From contig JAICXU010000146.1 of the NCBI GenBank assembly GCA_025934595.1, positions 1 through 7,246 of the forward strand: DNA of 7,246 bases, written 5' to 3'. This DNA comes from Polyangiaceae bacterium. Lineage in GTDB: Bacteria; Myxococcota_A; Polyangia; Polyangiales; Polyangiaceae. This document shows, piece after piece, positions 1-5,360 of the stretch; position 1 is the first letter of the stretch; each line of letters starts with the position of its first letter. Below the pieces are notes generated by a model. That model did not search any database and was not told the DNA's origin. It was given only the letters and a program-made list of their open reading frames with translations. A program made the translations under genes and the position numbers.

Positions 1-1019
1 AAGGGTGACGGCGCGACGATGAATCCGACGCGCAGCCCTGCGCCGAGCGTCTTCGAGAACGAGCTCAAATAAATCGTGCGCTCGGGCAAGAGCGAGTGGA
101 TCGTCGGCGGCTCCTCTTCACGAAACCAAAGGCCCTTGTAGACATCGTCCTCGATCACGAACATGCCGCGCTCTTGGGCGAAGGCGGCGATCTCGAATCG
201 CTGCGCAAGCGAGAGCGTGTGCCCGGTCGGATTGTGATGGTTCGTGTTCAGCATCACCGCTGAAATAGGCGCTTTTCGTGCCTCTTCGCGCAATGACGCG
301 AGGTCGAAGCCTTGCTCGGTGCGCGCGATCGCGACGGGCTCGAGACCGAGCTCCGTGAGCATCGAAGGGATCATGAAGTAGCCGGGAGACTCGACGGCGA
401 CGCGACGGCTTCCGGTTGCCGACGTCACGGCTGCGAACGCAAGATTCAACGCTTCGATCGCGCCGTGCGTGACGACGACGCGCTCCGGCGACACGTGCGA
501 TCCGACGTGCGACGCGATGACGTCACGAAGCCGCGGCTCGCCGAGAGGATCGGCATAACGAAGACCGTGCGTGAAGTGGCGGGGCTCGACGCGCTTCAAC
601 ATCTGCGTCCATTCGCGCGTGGCAAGCACGGTCTCCGACGTCGTGCCGCTGCCGACGGTCACGAAATCTTCGCCTCCGCTCTGCACGAGAATCGTAGCCA
701 TGCCATGCGCGACGGCGTCGACCCGCAAATCCGCGATGCGCGTCGGCTTGGTTCGCGCGATGCGTGGCGCGCTGCGCACGAAGAATCCTTGACGCTCGCG
801 TGACTCGAGAATGCCTTCGGTGCAGAGATCGTCGAGCGCGTCGATCACCGTGTTCTTCGCGACGTCGAGCGTGCGCGCGAGCTCCAGAATCGAAGGCAGC
901 CTGCTTCCTCGACGAAGCGCGCCCGACGCAAGCAAGCCGCGAACGTGCTCTGCGACGAGCGCGCGGCGTGGCGATGCCGAAGCTCTTGTACCCATGGTCG
1001 ACTGCATCGGACGCGACAT
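1..1019 (-). CDS. MocR/PdxR-type transcriptional regulator: GntR-family winged HTH fused to a PLP-dependent aminotransferase-like domain (C-terminus beyond window)
   Basis: The minus-strand frame is open from an ATG at 1019 to the window edge, giving 339 residues without a stop. An in-frame TAA lies two codons upstream, so 1019 is the most upstream possible start; M5 and M9 are alternatives and none has a clear ribosome binding site. Residues about 15-90 form a GntR winged helix-turn-helix, with the signatures RLPSILELARTLDVAKNTV and EGILESRERQGFFV. The rest is a fold-type I aminotransferase domain: THGAIEALNLAF, ESPGYF, an HNPTG loop, EDDVY (PLP pyridine-nitrogen Asp and O3' Tyr region) and SSFSKTLGAGLRVGF, where K323 should form the PLP Schiff base. 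Members of this family usually sense PLP or a PLP-amine adduct rather than catalyse transamination, and many control a divergent neighbour. The motifs look most like the YdcR subgroup. Here the divergent neighbour is an EamA exporter. Cytoplasmic DNA-binding protein; ligand unknown. Confidence 0.93.
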   Translation of the reverse strand, partial: MSRPMQSTMGTRASASPRRALVAEHVRGLLASGALRRGSRLPSILELARTLDVAKNTVIDALDDLCTEGILESRERQGFFVRSAPRIARTKPTRIADLRVDAVAHGMATILVQSGGEDFVTVGSGTTSETVLATREWTQMLKRVEPRHFTHGLRYADPLGEPRLRDVIASHVGSHVSPERVVVTHGAIEALNLAFAAVTSATGSRRVAVESPGYFMIPSMLTELGLEPVAIARTEQGFDLASLREEARKAPISAVMLNTNHHNPTGHTLSLAQRFEIAAFAQERGMFVIEDDVYKGLWFREEEPPTIHSLLPERTIYLSSFSKTLGAGLRVGFIVAPSP

Positions 1020-1060
1020 GAATTAGCGCAGCTTAGCTCGGGGCGGATCTCTGTACCCAT

Positions 1061-1086
1061 CCAAAATGTTCGCTGTGTCCTTTTGG
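1061..1086. promoter_or_regulatory. Candidate operator: inverted repeat centred in the divergent regulator/exporter region
   Basis: Perfect 6-bp arms CCAAAA (1061-1066) and TTTTGG (1081-1086) flank a 14-bp spacer. The site is 41 bp from the regulator start and 43 bp from the exporter start. Overlapping it are three CTGT-type elements in direct orientation: CTGTACCC at 1051, CTGTGTCC at 1073 and CTGTTCC at 1087. An autoregulatory MocR operator is expected in such a position, but MocR sites are variable and often direct repeats, so this remains a prediction. I could not assign a convincing -35/-10 pair for either gene. Confidence 0.35.
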
Positions 1087-1129
1087 CTGTTCCTTGGCCG
1101 ATGGCGCCTCGGTCGTAGCTTGCTTGCCC

Positions 1130-2071
1130 ATGAGCACGCTGTCTCTTCCCACGCGGGCGCCGGTGACGATTGCGCAGCCGCGCGTATGGCGCCCGCTCAC
1201 CCTCGCGGCGCTCGCGACTTTGTATCTCGTTTGGGGATCGACGTACCTCGCGATGCGCGTGGCCGTATCGAGCATCCCGCCGCTCATGTTGGGATCACTT
1301 CGCTTCTCGACGGCGGGCACCATGCTGCTCGCGCTCCTCGTCGCGCGTGGAGCGAAGCTGCCGACGCTCCGCGAGTGGGCGGCGAGCGCGCTCGTCGGAT
1401 TTTTGATGATGGTCGTGGGGCTGGGCACGGTGTCGCTCGCGTTCGAGGGTCATCACGTGACATCGGGCGTCGCCGCGCTCATGTTCGGAACCGTTCCTCT
1501 TTGGACGGCGCTCTTCGAGCGCGCGTTCGGTCGCAAGCTCGGCACGCGTCAGGCGGTGGGGCTCGCGCTCGGATTTCTCGGCGTCCTCTTCGTGGCCACG
1601 CGAGGAACGTTGCGGGCTTCGCCAGGTTGGGCGGTGGCGATCGCGGCCTGCGCCGCGTCGTACGCGTTCGGTTGCGCGCTGAACGTTCGCGTTCCGCTTC
1701 CGAAAGGCAGCGTCGCGACGGCGGCGCAAATGATCGTCGCCGGCGCGGTGCTCGGCGCGGGAAGCATCCTTCGCGGTGAGACGTTTCCCGCAGAAATCAG
1801 CCTCCGCGCGTGGCTCTCGCTCGTGCACCTCGTCGTCTTCGGATCGATGGTCGCGTACAGCGCGCTCACGTTTCTCTTGCGCACCGAGAGCGCCGCGCTC
1901 GCGACGAGCTACGCCTTCGTGAACCCGGTCGTCGCGCTCGCGCTCGGAGCGTGGCTCGGCGGCGAGCACGTCACTCCTGCTGACTTTGCCGGCGTGACGC
2001 TCGTCATCGCTGCCGTCGTCGTCGTCGCGGGTGCGCGATCGCGCGAAGCTTCTGCGACGCGTTCTTCGTAG
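1130..2071 (+). CDS. yedA: EamA/DMT-superfamily exporter, YedA-like
   Basis: This is a 313-residue inner-membrane protein of about ten hydrophobic segments, the usual length and two-repeat architecture of EamA (DMT) transporters. The N-terminal repeat shows WGSTYLAMRV and IPPLMLGSLRF. The C-terminal repeat shows FGSMVAYSALTFLL, then ALATSYAFVNPVVALALG and WLGGEHV. These closely resemble what I remember of E. coli YedA (LATSYAYVNPVVAVLLG, GLGGE). Related proteins export amino acids, metabolites or drugs; the substrate here cannot be read from sequence. I chose the ATG at 1130 because the protein then begins just before the first membrane helix; a TTG at 1094 would add 12 residues of no family resemblance. 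It diverges from the MocR regulator, which probably controls it, and ends 6 bp before the convergent dehydrogenase stop. The symbol is by resemblance only. Confidence 0.92.
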   Translation: MSTLSLPTRAPVTIAQPRVWRPLTLAALATLYLVWGSTYLAMRVAVSSIPPLMLGSLRFSTAGTMLLALLVARGAKLPTLREWAASALVGFLMMVVGLGTVSLAFEGHHVTSGVAALMFGTVPLWTALFERAFGRKLGTRQAVGLALGFLGVLFVATRGTLRASPGWAVAIAACAASYAFGCALNVRVPLPKGSVATAAQMIVAGAVLGAGSILRGETFPAEISLRAWLSLVHLVVFGSMVAYSALTFLLRTESAALATSYAFVNPVVALALGAWLGGEHVTPADFAGVTLVIAAVVVVAGARSREASATRSS

Positions 2072-2077
2072 GAGATC

Positions 2078-2866
2078 TCATGCCCCGCTCGTGCGCATCG
2101 ATCGCGCGGCCATCACGGTCGCCCAGCTTCGCGGCATCATCTTCACGATGAGGGCGGTGAGCTTGTTCGCGATTCCGGTGGTGACGACGGCGCGACCTTT
2201 CATGGCCGATCGAATTCCGATCACGGCGACGTCATCGGCGGTCATCGTGAGGCCGTCCATCCACTTCGGCTTCTTGTGAGCGGCGACCTCGTGGAACTCC
2301 GTCGCGGTGAGACCGGGGCACATCGTCGTGACGCTGACGCCGGTGCCTTTGAGCTCGTAGTTCACCGCTTCGGAGAACATGAGCACGTACGACTTGGTTG
2401 CGGAATACACGGCATAAAGCGGCGAAGGCTGATACGCGCCGATGCTCGCGACCTGCAGAATTCGGCCGGATTTGCGCGCGACCATGCCTCGCAAGAAATG
2501 ATGCGTGAGCAGCGTGAGGCTCGTCATGTTGAGCTCGATCATCTGCGTGACGCGCTCGATCGGTTGGTCCGCGAAGTTTCCGTACACGCCGAAGCCCGCA
2601 TTGTTCGCGAGAAAATCGATCTCGACGCCGAGCGCTCCCACCGCGTCGATCAATTTTTGTGCGCCACCATGCTCGCCGAGGTCGGAGCCGACGACGTGCG
2701 CCATGACGCCATGATTTTTTTCGAGCTCGCGCGCCAGCTCCTCGAGCCGATCCGTTCTTCGCGCCGTGAGCACGCAGTCGTGCTTCGCCTCCGCGAGCCT
2801 TCGAGCGATGGCCGCGCCGATCCCGCTCGAAGCACCCGTGACGAGCGCCGCTCCCCGTTTGTCCAT
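2078..2866 (-). CDS. Classical short-chain dehydrogenase/reductase (SDR), probably NADP(H)-dependent
   Basis: The 262-residue product has the full classical SDR signature set. The nucleotide-binding motif TGASSGIG is at 10-17, followed by the acidic DL at 62-63 and NNAG at 88-91. The catalytic tetrad is N113, S141, Y154 and K158 (YSATK), and a PG motif follows the active site. R36-R37 after the second strand favours NADP(H) over NAD(H). Length is typical. The family includes broad-specificity ketone/aldehyde reductases of the YqjQ/DltE type, so the substrate is unknown. The start is the ATG at 2866; a TTG at 2884 would add six residues and is less likely. No clear ribosome binding site precedes it. 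It is convergent with the exporter (6-bp gap) and divergent from the GNAT gene (35 bp between start codons), so it is probably monocistronic with a very compact promoter. Cytoplasmic. Confidence 0.95.
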   Translation of the reverse strand: MDKRGAALVTGASSGIGAAIARRLAEAKHDCVLTARRTDRLEELARELEKNHGVMAHVVGSDLGEHGGAQKLIDAVGALGVEIDFLANNAGFGVYGNFADQPIERVTQMIELNMTSLTLLTHHFLRGMVARKSGRILQVASIGAYQPSPLYAVYSATKSYVLMFSEAVNYELKGTGVSVTTMCPGLTATEFHEVAAHKKPKWMDGLTMTADDVAVIGIRSAMKGRAVVTTGIANKLTALIVKMMPRSWATVMAARSMRTSGA

Positions 2867-2901
2867 GGAGCGAGGATAAGCCAAATGTTAAAGTCCGAGT
2901 C

Positions 2902-3537
2902 GTGCGATCTAGACTCGCAATTTCGATCGGCGCGCTCGAGCCCGATCTCGTCGGCGACGCGGCGGACATTCTCGCGCGCGCGTTCGCGGACAATCCTGCG
3001 TACGAATCGATCCTCGGTCACCTCTCGAATGAAGAGAGGCACGAAGCGCTCCCTCTCGTGAAGCGCGCGTTCATTCGCGCAACGATGTCGGTCGGACGTG
3101 CGAACGGTGCGTGGATCAACGGCGACCGTCTCGCCGGGGCATCGCTCGTTCTCGGCCCCGGCCAATATCCATGGGGCGTGCGCGGTTTTCTCGGCCTTTC
3201 GCGCGCGTCGATGCACACGTCGACGTTCCGCGCGATTCCGAATTTTTTGCGCTACGACAGCTGGTCGAAGCGGCGGCACATTCGCGAGCCGCACTATTAT
3301 CTCTTCGTCATCGGCGTCGATCCAAAGCGACAAAACAAAGGCGTAGGTCGCGCGCTGCTCGAGAATCTCGCGAAGCAAGCCGACGCCGATCACCTTCCTT
3401 GTTACTTGGAGACCGACACGAAAGAGAACGTGAAGCTCTATCGAAAGCACGGCTACGAAGTGGAGAACGAAGACGTCGTCGCTCTTCCCGAGCCGCTCCG
3501 CATGTGGACGATGAAGCGTCCCGCCCGCCCGGCGTGA
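2902..3537 (+). CDS. GNAT-family N-acetyltransferase
   Basis: The product is 211 residues, with an N-terminal strand and helix (DAADILARAFADNP), a central region, and a C-terminal GNAT core. The acetyl-CoA pyrophosphate-binding motif is IGVDPKRQNKGVGRALL, with Q144-x-x-G-x-G149 in canonical form. A later NVKLYRKHGYEV segment carries the usual general-acid tyrosine (Y180) and HGY. It therefore acetylates an amine of a small molecule or protein using acetyl-CoA; the acceptor is not predictable. The start is the GTG at 2902, the first possible start in the open frame, and it gives a normal family N-terminus. The ATG at 2885 is in another frame. No strong ribosome binding site is present. Transcription is divergent from the dehydrogenase over only 35 bp, so part of the promoter may lie inside the neighbouring gene. 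The C-terminus is Arg/Pro-rich and overlaps a hairpin. Confidence 0.93.
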   Translation: MRSRLAISIGALEPDLVGDAADILARAFADNPAYESILGHLSNEERHEALPLVKRAFIRATMSVGRANGAWINGDRLAGASLVLGPGQYPWGVRGFLGLSRASMHTSTFRAIPNFLRYDSWSKRRHIREPHYYLFVIGVDPKRQNKGVGRALLENLAKQADADHLPCYLETDTKENVKLYRKHGYEVENEDVVALPEPLRMWTMKRPARPA

Positions 3538-3548
3538 GAAGCGGGCGG
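3521..3548 (+). terminator. GC-rich hairpin over the GNAT stop codon
   Basis: Arms CCGCCCGC (3521-3528) and GCGGGCGG (3541-3548) are perfectly complementary with a 12-nt loop, and the stop codon lies in the loop. There is no T tract after it on this strand, so intrinsic termination is doubtful; it could be a stabilising 3' structure or a pause site. Confidence 0.35.
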
Positions 3549-3562
3549 ACCTCACGCACGAC

Positions 3563-3600
3563 AAAAATGTACGGCCGCGCTCCTTTGGAGAGCACGGCCG
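3563..3600 (-). terminator. Second terminator-like hairpin, minus strand
   Basis: Positions 3572-3582 pair with 3590-3600 (11 positions, one C/A mismatch) around a 7-nt loop. Read on the minus strand, the stem is followed after four bases by five T at 3567-3563. It sits just past the first terminator of the small secreted protein gene and could act as a backup. Confidence 0.5.
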
Positions 3601-3609
3601 CGACTCGCG

Positions 3610-3629
3610 AAAAACGCGTCTACGCGTTT
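3610..3629 (-). terminator. Rho-independent terminator of the small secreted protein gene
   Basis: Arms AAACGCG and CGCGTTT (3612-3618 and 3623-3629) pair perfectly with a 4-nt loop. On the minus strand the stem runs into five consecutive T (3614-3610, partly within the stem). It begins 8 bases after the stop codon at 3637, the expected location. Confidence 0.65.
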
Positions 3630-3636
3630 CTCTCGA

Positions 3637-3960
3637 CTACTTCACCGCCACTTTGATCGGGCCCTTGCACTTCTCGGTGCCTTGGCAAATGAACGCGCTC
3701 ACGGTGCCCGTGCATGCCGCGCCGTGGAATTTGGCGCCGTGCTCGTCGACCGAGACCTTGCTGCCGTCGGTCCACTTCCAGGGAGCCGCGGGATTCGTGT
3801 GCCACGGCGCGACGGCAGTGACCGTGACGTCGCCTTTGGCGCACGCGACATTGAGGAGCGCTTCGTCACCTCCGGCGCTCGAGGGCGTGCTGAGCGTGAC
3901 CGTTGCGAGGGCCACGGCGGCGACTGCAGTAACGGAGGCGAGAATCTTTTGGAGGCGCAT
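3637..3960 (-). CDS. Small secreted four-cysteine protein of unknown function
   Basis: The 107-residue product starts at the ATG at 3960, supported by the best ribosome binding site in the window (AGGAG, 7 bases upstream). The longer frame from 4068 has no such support. Residues 1-29 form a Sec signal peptide: basic MRLQK, an Ala/Val-rich core and probable cleavage after PSSA. The mature part of about 78 residues has four cysteines (C40, C83, C92, C98), consistent with two disulfides, an aromatic patch with WHTNPAAPWKW at 53-63, and a basic end. I do not recognise a named domain. The WHxN...PWK segment followed by FIC...C resembles, from memory, hypothetical myxobacterial secreted proteins with a yHvN..yPwK element and a C-x(4-6)-C strand; this is unverified. 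It is likely exported to periplasm or medium as a single gene: divergent from DUF1993 and followed by two terminator-like hairpins. Confidence 0.83.
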   Translation of the reverse strand: MRLQKILASVTAVAAVALATVTLSTPSSAGGDEALLNVACAKGDVTVTAVAPWHTNPAAPWKWTDGSKVSVDEHGAKFHGAACTGTVSAFICQGTEKCKGPIKVAVK

Positions 3961-4246
3961 CGACCTTCTCCTTTTGACGCGCAGCCATTGCTGGGCGCCG
4001 AGCTTTTTCGGTGAGGGGATGAGGCTAAGGGTAGAGCGTACGACGACGCATGTCGCGAAATTATTCATCGCTCTCGAGGCGCATTTCGCAAGGGAATTTA
4101 CGGCGAATTCGAGAGCTTGCCTGGGTTAAAATCAATCCGGTTAAGCTTTGTCCATGACGCCGCACGGCGTTCGCCGACGAGGATGCCCTCCAATTTCACG
4201 GGGGCGCGTCTGGCGCGTGTGCGGCGGCCTGATTAAGGTGGCGCGC
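3961..4246. promoter_or_regulatory. Divergent intergenic region between the secreted protein and DUF1993 genes
   Basis: These 286 bp contain no supported gene and must hold both promoters. The part around 4055-4145 is AT-richer than its surroundings. It includes a GGTTAA element twice in direct orientation (4124-4129 and 4139-4144, 15 bp apart) and TTAAAAT overlapping the first copy. I could not place a good -35/-10 pair for either gene. AAGGTGG at 4235-4241 is the ribosome binding site of the DUF1993 gene. Confidence 0.45.
3968..3972 (-). promoter_or_regulatory. Strong ribosome binding site deciding the start of the secreted protein
   Basis: AGGAG on the minus strand, inside an AAAAGGAGAAGG purine run, lies 7 bases before the ATG at 3960. 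It fixes the start so that translation begins with a proper signal peptide rather than at the upstream 4068 codon. Confidence 0.8.
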
Positions 4247-4756
4247 ATGATCTACGAATCCGTGAAGCAAATGCAGAAAGAGCTGGGCCAGCTCCAGAAA
4301 TGGCTCGACACCGCGGCGGCCTACGCCACCGAGAAAAAATTCGACGTCAACGTGCTCGCCGGCTCGCGTCTCGCGCCGGATCAATTCCCGCTGTCACGCC
4401 AGATTCAAACCGCGTGTGACACCGTGAAGTTCGCGCTCGCGCGCGTCGCCGGAAAAGAGATGCCGTCGATTCCGGACGAAGAAAAGACGATCGACGACCT
4501 CAAGGCCCGCGTGAAAAAGACGATCGCGCTCGTCGATGGCGTATCCGCAAAAGATTTCGAAGGCGCCGCGGACCGTGTCGTCGTGAATCCACGCTGGGAA
4601 GGCAAAGTCATGAACGCGAAGGACTACTTCCTCGAGCACGTGACGCCGAACTTCTACTTTCACCTCGCGCACACCTACGCGATTTTGCGTCACAACGGCG
4701 TGAGCATCGGGAAGAAGGATTACTTGGGCGAGCTCTCGCTCAAAGACGCGAAGTAG
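4247..4756 (+). CDS. DUF1993 family protein
   Basis: The 169-residue product matches the DUF1993 pattern along its whole length. It has a helical start (YESVKQMQKELGQLQKWLD), RLAPDQFPLSRQIQTACDT at 41-59, ARVAGKEMP at 65-73, an EKT-x-x-DL helix, and the conserved C-terminal block with PNFYFH (134-139), H142, AILRHNGV (145-152) and IGKKDYLG. As I recall, Pfam groups this family with the DinB-like helical bundles, which often bind a metal through histidines. H139, H142 and H149 are conserved-looking candidates, but no reaction is established. The start is the ATG at 4247, with AAGGTGG five bases upstream; the frame extends back to 4148 but that Arg-rich extension is not family-like. Cytoplasmic, probably monocistronic. 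No neighbour indicates its role. Confidence 0.93.
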   Translation: MIYESVKQMQKELGQLQKWLDTAAAYATEKKFDVNVLAGSRLAPDQFPLSRQIQTACDTVKFALARVAGKEMPSIPDEEKTIDDLKARVKKTIALVDGVSAKDFEGAADRVVVNPRWEGKVMNAKDYFLEHVTPNFYFHLAHTYAILRHNGVSIGKKDYLGELSLKDAK

Positions 4757-4791
4757 GGTGGACGCGAGCTCGCTCGAGGCGAGCGGAACGA

Positions 4792-4868
4792 AGCGGCCTT
4801 GGACTTCGCGAGCAGAACGGGCTGAAGCTTGCCTAGCTCTCCGAAGGATCCGGGCCGCTCGTTTTTTT
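4792..4868 (+). terminator. Possible terminator after DUF1993 with a T7 tract
   Basis: AGCGGCC (4792-4798) can pair with GGCCGCT (4853-4859), and seven T follow at 4862-4868. The 54-nt loop is long, though it can fold internally. The space 4757-4871 between the convergent genes holds no gene. GGATCC-GGGCC (4846-4856) and GGCCC-GG-TGGATCC (4882-4895) form a second imperfect inverted repeat around the T tract. A short hairpin at 4768-4784 (GCTCGC/GCGAGC) lacks a T run. Confidence 0.4.
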
Positions 4869-4871
4869 GTC

Positions 4872-5267
4872 TCAATCGCAAGGCCCGGTGGATCCGGCCG
4901 GCTCACTTTGAATGTCCGCGGTGAGCCCGCAGCAAGCCGTCTGCGAATCGATGCAATGCCCGTCGACACAGGCCGCGACCAGAGCTTCGTCGAATTTTTT
5001 TCCGGCAGGACACGCGCAGCACGTTGCCATGCAATCCTCGGCCGTTTGGCACGCGGCGCCCGCGCCGGCATCGCCGTTCAGCGACAGCGGCTTGCCGCAT
5101 CCGAAGGTGCTCGACTCCGATGCGAGACCGTTCACCGTCTTCACGTCGCCCGTGCACGAGAGCGCGCCGCTCGAGCCGCCGCTGCCCGGCGTTCCCGTAT
5201 TGGAGGACGAGCACGCGAACGTGACGAGAGCGAGCACGGGCATCGAGGCGAAGAGAGCGCGGAGCAT
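4872..5267 (-). CDS. Cysteine-rich predicted lipoprotein, unknown function
   Basis: The 131-residue product begins with a hydrophobic signal (residues 1-18) ending in TFAC, a non-canonical but acceptable lipobox with C19 as the probable lipidated residue. Next comes a Ser/Gly/Thr-rich linker (20-37) typical of myxobacterial surface lipoproteins. The remaining domain holds twelve cysteines (38, 57, 73, 79, 83, 84, 86, 100, 105, 112, 113, 130), enough for six disulfides. It has an acidic C-x5-C-x3-CC-x-C-P core, then C-x4-C and a CCG. This resembles small disulfide-knotted extracellular modules, but I recognise no named family. The start is the ATG at 5267; the ribosome binding site is weak. 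It is on the same strand as, and downstream of, the metalloprotease gene, but a probable terminator lies in the 93-bp gap. A binding, inhibitory or surface role is only a guess. Confidence 0.83.
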   Translation of the reverse strand: MLRALFASMPVLALVTFACSSSNTGTPGSGGSSGALSCTGDVKTVNGLASESSTFGCGKPLSLNGDAGAGAACQTAEDCMATCCACPAGKKFDEALVAACVDGHCIDSQTACCGLTADIQSEPAGSTGPCD

Positions 5268-5299
5268 CGTCCGAGACTACGCCGCGTTTTCGCGCGCAC

Positions 5300-5335
5300 A
5301 AAACACGAACGCCCCGACCCGTGAAGGTCGAGGCG
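5300..5335 (-). terminator. Probable intrinsic terminator of the metalloprotease gene
   Basis: Positions 5310-5319 pair with 5326-5335 (10 bp, one U-G wobble in the minus-strand RNA) around a 6-nt loop. After the stem the minus strand reads TTCGTGTTTTG, with four T at 5303-5300. It starts 25 bases past the stop codon at 5361 and separates the protease from the lipoprotein gene, although read-through is possible. Confidence 0.6.
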
Positions 5336-5360
5336 TCCGAGGGATTACGCCGGTCTGTTC

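Noticed and set aside
312..803. Plus-strand open frame of 163 codons, Arg-rich
   Set aside because: It lies wholly antisense to the MocR regulator, whose minus-strand frame carries clear GntR and aminotransferase motifs; the translation is low-complexity Arg/Asp/Ala typical of a GC-rich shadow frame.
1295..1969. Minus-strand open frame of 224 codons
   Set aside because: Antisense to the EamA exporter, with a composition full of Arg, Glu and His and no recognisable motif; the plus-strand frame matches YedA from end to end.
2033..2044. Perfect 12-bp palindrome GCGCGATCGCGC
   Set aside because: Lies in the exporter coding region; CGCGATCGCG-type words recur in the window (for example near 325-334), as expected from GC-rich coding sequence, so an operator or origin role is unsupported.
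2276..3061. Plus-strand open frame of 261 codons
   Set aside because: Antisense to the dehydrogenase and then out of frame with the GNAT gene; no family-like features.
2650..3564. Minus-strand open frame of 304 codons
   Set aside because: Crosses the dehydrogenase 5' end and the whole GNAT gene in another frame; both overlapped genes have full catalytic motifs.
4148..4246. N-terminal extension of the DUF1993 frame
   Set aside because: Arg/Gly-rich and unlike the family; the ATG at 4247 has a ribosome binding site and matches the usual family start.
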